A DNA stretch of 64,000 nucleotides. Origin: Pseudevernia furfuracea (Eukaryota > Ascomycota > Lecanoromycetes > Lecanorales > Parmeliaceae). This document shows positions 56,113 to 64,000 of the stretch, piece by piece. The stretch is taken from positions 546,501-610,500 of the forward strand of contig JAIUPT010000032.1 of the NCBI GenBank assembly GCA_022315425.1, given 5' to 3'. Both the position numbers and the translations under genes were made by a program. How positions within the stretch are numbered: the first letter of the stretch is position 1; every line of letters begins with the position of its first letter. The notes beneath the pieces are model-generated. The model searched no databases and was not told where the DNA came from. It saw nothing but the letters and a program-made list of their open reading frames with translations.

Positions 56113-56745
56113 AAATGACTGGTGACAAGCGTCCGGTCGTTTGCAGAGTTCAAAAAAATTAGACTCTGCCAGTGTTTGATATTTCACACGGCACGCTTGC
56201 AACCACAGGCGCACACTAGCCCAACTTTGTATGAAAAAGACTTTCGTTGGGTGGACATGCCTTGGGATCCGTATCAAAGCAAGGGTGTAGCTAGGGGCGG
56301 CCAGCCATGAGCGTGGTGATGTACAACTTCATACAAATGTCCAAAAGTGCAAAGTTTTCGAGTAAGAGGGGGACAAGGATCGCGAGAAACGTGCAGACGA
56401 GATACCAGTGTTTGGAGGGAGATGTGTCTTGAGAGAGCACATCCACGAAACGCAGAAGAGCGAATGATGATCACAGAGCTCAGCAGCGGCACATCGGCTA
56501 CTTGCTACGGCATCAGAGTCAAAGCAGATCTGATAGGAATCCTCGCGGTTGTGCCTTGCTCTCGGAACGGTTACCAAATGAGAATGGTACACTACTATTT
56601 CGACTTTTACATGAGCCTGCAGCTATCAATACGACAATCCAATTGCTTTACTGAGATGGTTGTATGAAAGTCGAAGGCGAGACACAGCTGTTGAAATTTC
56701 CGAGACCTCGCTAAAAGAGAATCTTGAGCTAGCTTCGCATTGGCA
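56113..56745. other. No supported gene
   Basis: About 630 bp downstream of the GGQ-protein gene. Short open frames on both strands show no similarity I recognise. Confidence 0.45.
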
Positions 56746-57076
56746 ATGTCTCAAGAATGCCTACTGGTTAGAAGTAGGCAATTACAATCTTTCCATGTAC
56801 TTGTGCATTTACACCTTCATACTCAACAGTCCGTTGGTTTGAAGCCGTTCTTCTGGGCATTCTACGCAGTAAAAATTTGCAAGCTTCTTGCTCTTCTCAT
56901 CTTGTACACCCTGTTGGATTCGTTCTGCTCTGGCCAACTAAAGAGCTGCTATTCCAATGATGGCAGCTCATCCACCTATTTCCCTTGTGATCCAGTCGCA
57001 AATGTGAGTAGCCGTTGCGGGAGAGGTGCCTGTTGTGTGACAAACTCCTACTGTATCGACGCTCTTCACGCCTGAT
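56746..57076 (+). pseudogene. Possible remnant of a Cys-rich secreted protein
   Basis: The reading has a hydrophobic stretch LLALLILYTLLDSFCSGQ followed by KSCYSNDGSSSTYFPCDP and SSRCGRGACCVTNSYC, then stops soon after. Many fungal secreted or surface proteins carry a 'C-Y-x-DGS...PCDP...CCGxGxxCLSNGLC' module just after a signal peptide, and this looks like an eroded or truncated version of one. The expected continuation after the module is not seen. A missed intron could explain the stop, so pseudogene status is a judgement. Confidence 0.45.
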
Positions 57077-57700
57077 CTTACGAATATCATCTAGCAAACT
57101 CTGTCAAATAGGGGACGATGTATAGGTTATGCTCACATTCTTTACTGCTCTAGAAGCTCGATCTTGAGAAAGTTGGTACGAAGCAGTAGGGTTATAGCCG
57201 GATATTCATAGTCATTAACCTTTTCATCAACGCGTGATCTCCTCAAATTTTATTCGAACACTCCCTTGAGCACATATAACTGGTATGTATGGAGGATCTG
57301 TTTTAGTCATCTGCAAACAGCAATGGTCTCAGCCTTGCGGGTTAAATCAACTATATACAGATGCCCTCCTAGCAGCATTGACATGATCAATAACCTGGCC
57401 CGAACCTTGGGCTATGTTGCCACGCCCGCAACTATTGTGTCACACCAGGAAGGACATACCCAACAACCGCCTTATTGGTGTGCTGCCCTTCACCATCCAA
57501 TCATCTGGCGAAGTGGGGCCATATCTGCTCACCGTACCGAGCAATCCCTTGGGCACAGCCACAAGTGCACCAGCGGTTTCATGAAGTCGAACGCGACACG
57601 ATTCAGACGCGGTCGGATGTCGGTCATCGTTCCGGACGCCTCTTCCCCTGCTTCCAACGTTGGCGCCTGCTCGTTCGCGCAACGAGAGCAGTGATCCGGT
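57077..57700. other. No supported gene
   Basis: About 620 bp. Overlapping open frames on both strands (57266-57694 plus, 57440-57682 minus) have no recognisable similarity. Confidence 0.4.
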
Positions 57701-58334
57701 TTACGGGATTCGTTCCCGCTCGCCTTGTCCAACGGTGGTACTGGTCCGCTGGGTAGCGTGGGCTGAAAAAGAAGCCCGTCTCGACTTTTCGGACCAGGCC
57801 GGGTTGCTCCAGGCCCAGTGACTGACTTGGAGAAGCCCGGGGTTGTAAAGTCGGCCGGTCAGGGGTAAGGACGAATGTGTTTGCGTCGCAGGTGGAGGTA
57901 CAAAGCTCCGTGGCATAGGTGGGTCCAGCTGGACAGGAGGCGGGAGGACGGGGCGCTCCGGGCACAGAATATCGCCATCAGCGTGACTGACTGTAAGGAT
58001 TGGAGTATCCAGTTCCGAGGAGCGAGCGCGGTGTCCGAATAGAGGTATCCGTAAAAGATGAGGCAGACCTCGGGAGGGAATCGATTCAGTGATTGGCATG
58101 GCTCGAGCAACGTTGCACCTTTTTCGAGAAGACTCGACGCCCTTTGCAGCGCAGCTTGAGGACGTAAAAGGGCAGATTCGATATGAACATTCTGGCAGAA
58201 AATTCGGCAGCTCCGGAGACGAATTTTTGGACAAGTAGAGTCAAGAAATCATTCTTGTACTCTGATAAATGTACAAACTGAGAGTGGGCTGATTCATAGA
58301 TGAGAGAAAATGAGAATGATCCTATTTTTTTCAT
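57701..58334 (-). pseudogene. Possible F-box-like remnant
   Basis: One frame reads SLNRFPPEVCLIFYGYLYSD, resembling the 'FPPEVRxxIYxxL' box of fungal F-box-like proteins. A different frame continues ILTVSHADGDILCPERPVLP and a Pro-rich part. Joining them needs a frame change near 57990 with no obvious intron. Weak evidence; it could also be chance. Confidence 0.35.
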
Positions 58335-58561
58335 ATATAAAAAATGGGGGTTGAGAGCAGATTCGCGCGTTTCTGGGCATGCGAAGCTTTGATTCGACTT
58401 TTCTGATTCAATTGGGCCACCGAATCATTTCACTAGCTGCAATTGCGACAACGCCTGTTTTCCGGCTCATGACACCCTCATATATGGTACAAACTCTTTC
58501 TTCTGGTCGTTCGGAAAGGCAAGAATATCTTCGGAAAAGGCAGCTTCGTAATTGCGTGCGC

Positions 58562-59965
58562 TTAACTAAGGGTAATAGTTTGAACTTTTGCCCCTCCGTG
58601 GTCGAACAACATCAAGAGGCTTGCTTCTTCCAGAGCATACAGACCCGGCCACACACTTAGAAGCTGACCGACAATAATCTTGTTGCCCCATGTAAGCCCA
58701 CCATCTCCGCTGGTAACGAATTTGGCCGTCGTATTGGTGGTATAGCCATCTGAAGGAGCAGCTAGAACGGAATCTTCATTTGTCATAAAGCTGACGCAGA
58801 GCGTCCCACCCACGTTGACGATCTGTGGTGCGCCGGCAGAGGTATTAGGGCTATCTGGGGTATAAACAGTGGTGCGATTGTCCCAGGTCTTGCCGTCATC
58901 GGAGGAAGTGATGGATTTAACACTGAAAGTGCCTTCTGACTCGCTCTCGAAGACTGCCATCAAGTCCGTCCCGCTAACAGTTGTAACCCCTGTCATACCT
59001 GCGCAGATCTCGGAGTCAGCAAGCCCTGATTAGCGTGAGAAGCCTGGGTCGTATGATAATCTTGAGAGGGAAAACAGATTTCTGCTCACGAAACATATCA
59101 CGCGGCTCAGAAGTCGGTGTCAATCAAGGAAACAGCCCGAAATTTACATACCGTCACGTGAAGTTATGTCAGCCCCCGAAATGGTTTGGGCCTCTGTCCA
59201 TGTTTGACCGCCATCAGTGGAGAATCTCTCCAATGTGTCTTGATCGGCGGCGGAGTTCTCGCGGGAGTAGTAAAGCTGTAGCGATCCATCTTGAGCATTA
59301 CGGAGAAATGGCTCCCAGTTTCCATTGGTAGGTCCTGGATCAGAGGATGGAGTGCTTAAGTCTTAATAATTTCGGAGTCAGCATGTCTCTTTTGGGATCG
59401 AAAATGAGTCCTGGGAAGTTTTCAATCCCATGACATTTCTTGCGGCTCAAGATGCTGCACGAATCAGGCAGAAATAGCTCAGAAAAGATCACTCACATGT
59501 CCACGTCTTGCCCAAGTCGTCCGAATAGGCCACGGTGATACGAAAGAACAGGTAGGCTCCAGTGTTGGGGTCTTTGGAGTGGTTCCTGAACGCACAGAGA
59601 ACGCGTCCTGACGGAAGTTGGAGGACGTATGGGTTATCGATGTCGTTTGCGTTCGATGGCCCTCTCGTAACTTCTCCAATTCCTTGCCATGATTTGCCGT
59701 TGTCATTGCTCATAACAACTTCGAGAATGTTGTCACCATTATTGAAGGCAGTGTAGGCGCCAATGATGCTACCAGCCGGCAAGGATGGATCAGAAAGACT
59801 ATTTGCCCGAGGATACGTACCCTGACCAAAGATTACTGGGCTGCCAGCCAAAAGTGGAACAACAGCGCTTCGTTTAATAGCAGCAGTGCTGAATGGAGCT
59901 GACCAGCAGCTCCAAGAAAATAAAATGAAGGAAAGCACAATGACTAGACTTGATAAACGATACAT
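58562..59965 (-). CDS. Secreted BNR-repeat glycosidase (GH93/sialidase-like)
   Basis: Six-bladed beta-propeller enzyme. The sequence is closest, as far as I can tell, to fungal GH93 exo-1,5-alpha-L-arabinanases, which share the fold and Asp-boxes with sialidases. Three exons, 59965-59497, 59361-59152 and 58998-58562, give 371 residues. Residues 1-22 form a signal peptide (SLVIVLSFILFSWSCWS). Asp-box-like turns: SNDNGKSWQGIG, YSDDLGKTWTYL (over a splice), STDGGQTWTEAQ, SSDDGKTWDNR and SGDGGLTWGN. The blocks DIDNPYVLQLPSGRVLCAFRN, NWEPFLRNAQDGSLQLYYSR and RDGMTGVTTVSG are highly conserved in this group. The enzyme probably attacks plant cell-wall arabinan, but the substrate assignment is inference. 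Confidence 0.9.
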
Positions 59966-61033
59966 CTTCGAAAGAAATGGTTTTGAAGGTTTGAGAAGTA
60001 GCGACTGTGGTTTAATTTGAACGAATGTGGTCAATGAACGTGGCGTGAGGGACTGGTCAACTCTCACAGAACATGTATCTAGCCATGGTCAGTCAGCTCC
60101 AGCTTTTACTTATCTCATGGATTGGGAGCGCATAAGATGTCTTGGCAGGCAGAGCTGAGAACCTGCCAATCCATGGGATAGATGAGATCCAACGTACCAT
60201 GATTATAATTAGAGCCTGCTGCACAAGGTGATGGGACGCCGGAATGCTGAGGAAAGCTTTCGGGGAATGCAGTCTTTATGCTATTTCCCACCGTGGAGGC
60301 TGACGTGGGCTCCTTTCAATCTCAACCTCCATATGCAGGTCTTGGTCCGTACCGCGCGCTATGAGAATGGGGGTTCTCTAACAAGGGTCTTGTCCCTGCA
60401 ACATGACTGTAGATGAAGATGATGAAGCGTATAAACGCTCGGGATGAAATGGCCTAACCAGGGGCTTCCGTGCAAACACGGCAAGTGGTTGATGGAGAAG
60501 TTTCAGAGCTCACGGCTTAAAGTCCATCGACTCCATCCCTAAAGGTAGGGGCGAGCTTGTTGATTGGTTCATTGGTGTGGAAGGGAAAGGACTAAATACC
60601 TGCGTCCTGCGGTAATACTTAATGAGATTGAGACGTGCGGGAAAGACACGGTATATGTATTATGTATATGCAAGCGCTACACGCGCTCCACACAAAGTTG
60701 ATAACTTGACGCCCTCAGCAAAGGACCAAAGAATATTTTGCGCATGGCGAGACGCCCAAGGGGATGGTCAAACACAAAGACATTTCCATCTCGGAAGTGA
60801 GACATCCACAACCGCCAGAATCCAAATCCATTCAAGTGACTGCAAGTTCAACAGTCTTGCTACTAAACTTGAACACCTTGAGGCAAGCAGCGGGTATGTA
60901 GTTTATATCTAAAAGGCCATCGCTTCTGCTCGCTTTTCATCTTTCTATGCAAGATTCATTTTCACACACTGCGGCACATCATCATATCCTTCCTCCTGCT
61001 TCCCTTATTCACAGCCAACCCTCGAGAGCCCGC
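59966..61033. other. Intergenic, upstream of GH93-like gene
   Basis: About 1.07 kb. It contains an imperfect inverted repeat near 60113-60175 (CTCATGGATTGG and CCAATCCATGG). It also holds the glycosidase promoter and the 3' UTR of CSE1. No coding region was recognised. Confidence 0.5.
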
Positions 61034-64000
61034 TCATCGTTGCATATACGCCGCAAACACAGGAGCCACTTCCGCTGGTAGTCGGTCTTGTGCAAACGAA
61101 CCGATTCTTCCATTCTGCCTTGCATCCGCTGCTCGAACATACTCGCTCACCCATCTCTTCACGTCCGTAATCTCAGGCCATTGGTCTCGGATTGGACGCT
61201 TGATGGTCGTAAGCTGCGTGAAACCCACACCAAAGCTCATGTCGTCAGGGTCTTGCTCTACAATTGTGTCTTCCGTAGCCGCGGGTATCGGAGGATTCTC
61301 CAGGAGTTTGAGCAAAGCCTCACAAGTGTACGCCCAGCCTTTCTTGTACTTTTCTGCAAAAGCGACAGAATCGGTCAAAGTCTTCGTGAAAGAAATGACT
61401 GCCGTCTTTCGATCCAGGGGTCGTAAAAGTTTCTGTGTATCTGGAAGGATGATGTTGAGGTAGAGGGGAACAAAGAGACTAAATTGTTGTAGTCAGCGCC
61501 GAAGAAGATTCAGTCAACGAACAATGTTCAATAAAGGCATACCCGTCCTGGACTTGGTCTAGCTTGCTTATGAAGAAGTCTGCACCAAGGCCTTTGTCGT
61601 CCTTGGCGGAGATGAAATGGTATAGTCGAACGAATCTCGATGCGAAAGGTTCCGTCTTTGTATGCTGTAACCTGTTGAGAAGAGCATTTAGTATGGTAGG
61701 ATAGTATTGTTCCAACATTGACCTGGGAGACTGGTCAGTAGGAGTACGAAAGTCTCGCCGTGCCTAGAAAACCTTACGGGGGGAAGTTGGCAACAATGCT
61801 CTCTAGAAGCTCGAACCCGTACGTTTCGTTGGTTTTGGTAGATGCTAGGCTTTGAAATATGCCCAGTATAGTCTCCATCTGATTGCTTTGCGCAATGACC
61901 GACGAACCTCGCGAAATGATAGAGGATAAGAGACGGACGAGGGCTGGCACGTTGCCTTTTGGTGCCCATAATGCGGGTGTGAGTATTGGAGGAATCAGAT
62001 TTTTGTAGTAGTCTGATAACGATCCAGACGGGTTGGCTTCGAGAAGAGCTGCGAAGAGTTGAAAGATGTATGGTATAAACTCTGGTCTAAATCAGCACAT
62101 CGATGTTGGTCGTGCATCTGGCGAAACTCACCTTGCACATCGTCCTGTATCACACCAATGAATGATATGTAGAGACCATTTTCGAGCTTGTCAGGTTGCG
62201 AAGGAGCGCTAAATCTTTACAAGTCATTAGCATCACCTTGAATTGGACATTCTGCCGAGGCCTCACCGAATAAAAGCTCCTAGAGCTTCGAAAAGGTAGT
62301 AACAAAACCTAGGGTTGCTCGGGTTTTGACTACTGATCTGCGTAATCTTCACAAAATGTGTCAAGATCTCGTCCGCTATAGGCACGACAGCTTCTCTGAT
62401 GACGATGAGGACTCGCATAACACATCGCATTAAGAACTCGTTCTCTTGCAGCTTCGCAGGCTCAGGATCCTTCTCGATCAAGCCGAACAAATGCCGTAAG
62501 AGCTGCGCTGAAAGAGTTTCGACGGTTGCTCTCCCGAAAATTGCTTGTTTGGAGGCGTTGGTGAGGGCCATGATGCGTTCCAGAGCAATCGCAGCATAAG
62601 TGTACACAACATAATCTGAGGAACCCAAATGCTTAACCACAAGAGGAAAAGCATCTTGCCATTGTGCTGCCGTGATCTGACTCCTGAACATGTAAAGATA
62701 CTTCATGGCGTCAACTTGGAGAATAGGCTCAACGCCGGTGTCCGAGACCAGATCTCCAGCGATGTTATTTTGAAAGAATTCAATGACGTTTGCAAACTTG
62801 TTGACGCTTGTGACCCCTTGGCTCGCCGTAATAGTGCCTCTGGCAGCTATTGAGGAGTACAGATACACGGCAGTGTCTTTCGACTTCCAATTGCTAGCAG
62901 GATTTTGAGAATAGTCGGACAAGTAGTGATCAATGTATCGAAGGACAACCGTCGAGACCATACCCTCAAATTTTGCCATCAATTGTCGGAGGAAATCCGT
63001 CGCTGCCCGTCGCCGAGTGTCGCTATCAGAACCTTCAAGGTCTCTTCTGATGAATTCAATTGGTTCATCTTCGAAAAGTTCCATATCTGAGTCTCGCAAT
63101 GTCAGATTAGGTAGAATTACTCGCTCAACGACTTGGGTCAAAATAGACTCGTCATTGAATGCCTGCGCATGCTCGGTACTGCTTGTTACAGCAGTCAGAA
63201 ATTGTAACGCTTTGCTGACCAGAATGTCGTTTTTACTTTGCGGACCCACAGTGGTGAGAAGATTCCAGGAGCTTGATATAAACTGTCCAACGTGTACGCC
63301 AACGGCGTCCTCGTACTTCTTAATCCAAAGCTCCAAGACCTCGAAGATATCTGACTTAACGTGCTCCAAAGGACCTGCGTCACTATCGTCGTCTGTTTGT
63401 AGCAGATTGTTCTCGTAAGTGAGATATTTGTGAAGCAGTGAGGTCACTGCGGGTAGGCTATCTTCGAAGACTGGTGGTAAATCCTGAACTGAGAGGTCGT
63501 AGAACAGCTTGACAATGAGATTTAGTGTCGCGAATAGCTGCAAGAGCATTGTTTTATTTGACTGATTTTCATCGATGAGTGCGTCCGTGCTCTAAAAATT
63601 CAACATTAGTCCAGTCTCTTGCAGGGCGTACCTTTGGTGATTCTGGATTAACTCACCTGAACCAGACTCAAAAATGGATTCCCGAATTTATTCAAGACAT
63701 GATTAATTTCGGTGAATAGAGGGTCTGACCGGTACAGAGGCCGCCATCTCTTGAAAATTGAATGGGCGACTTGGAGCACTCCGTTATTTGTCGTAGGATT
63801 GTTAGGCGTCAGACGGGATACGAGATCCTAGATGAGCTTCAGCTTTGCGTGGGTATCAACTGAAGCAGCTCAATAGCGCACATCCACCAGTGAGTCCCAT
63901 CTCTCCCAAAAGTCACTGTCCGCTATGACACCAATCGCATCCCCCAACTGATACTGGATATTCGGGGGCACTGAGATCATGAGCCCGATGAGCTCGCGCT
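61034..64000 (-). CDS. CSE1: Exportin Cse1/CAS (importin-alpha re-exporter), partial
   Basis: Karyopherin that carries importin-alpha back to the cytoplasm with Ran-GTP; named in yeast for a chromosome-segregation defect. The 5' part lies beyond the right edge. Exons within the window: 64000-63882, 63827-63657, 63591-62267, 62208-62132, 62086-61778, 61722-61543 and 61478-61034. Landmarks are VIADSDFWERWDSLVDDLVSR, then EDEPIEFIRRDLEGSDSDTRRRAA, ASNWKSKDTAVYLYSSIA, DAMKYLYMFRSQI and NPRFCYYLFEALGAFIR. The C-terminus KYKKGWAYTCEALLKLLENP follows. All are typical of Cse1 and together cover roughly the last 85 percent of the protein. Splice sites keep frame throughout, and no damage is seen. Confidence 0.95.

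Noticed and set aside
1..64000. CRISPR arrays, prophage or viral insertions
   Set aside because: No regularly spaced direct repeats and no viral-type proteins were seen; the only mobile DNA is the nest at 17.6-20 kb.

Overview
The window reads as nuclear DNA of a filamentous ascomycete (Pezizomycotina). Most genes are split by short introns (about 45-85 nt, GTATGT/GTAAGT/GTGAGT donors, CTGAC-like branch points). The proteins are conserved fungal ones: actin, FES1, MAU2/SCC4, PET127, VPS68, HIS3, CSE1, a Zn2Cys6 factor. One transposase copy carries TGA nonsense changes of the kind left by RIP or CpG decay. I cannot fix the genus. No rRNA, tRNA, CRISPR array or viral sequence was recognised.

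Layout. 1-17 kb is dense housekeeping DNA: CENP-I (mis6), actin, FES1, a derlin, the centromeric histone CENP-A, the cohesin loader MAU2/SCC4, an EHT1/ABHD3-type acyl hydrolase, the ribosome assembly factor LOC1 and a purine nucleoside permease. 17.3-20 kb is a nested transposon block: a non-coding inverted-repeat element, split by a Tc1/mariner-type element, itself split by a solo LTR. 20.5-28.5 kb holds a metallophosphoesterase, a long stretch with no recognisable gene, an F-box-like protein, a decayed quinone-oxidoreductase-like gene and VPS68. 28.7-35 kb holds PET127 and, just downstream, a decayed copy of ADE5,7. The two share a near-identical intron. 35.8-50 kb holds a PH/leucine-rich-repeat protein, a SUR1-type sphingolipid mannosyltransferase, a small HIG1-like protein, a second F-box-like protein, HIS3 and a serine palmitoyltransferase small subunit. 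48.5-54.7 kb looks like a compact accessory cluster: Zn2Cys6 regulator, DJ-1/PfpI enzyme and a frameshifted MFS transporter. 55.5-64 kb holds a mitochondrial GGQ release-factor-like protein, gene remnants, a secreted BNR-repeat glycosidase (GH93/sialidase-like) and the 3' part of CSE1, which runs off the right edge.

How the genes fit together. Three products act directly in chromosome segregation (CENP-I, CENP-A, MAU2), and CSE1, which recycles importin-alpha, was named for a segregation defect. SUR1-type and ssSPT genes are both in sphingolipid synthesis. Derlin and FES1 act in protein quality control. PET127 and the GGQ protein serve mitochondrial gene expression. The most unusual signals are the duplicated intron, which fits an introner-like element, and the three-layer transposon nest.

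Exon coordinates were derived by hand from splice consensus and frame continuity. All protein lengths given are for those models.
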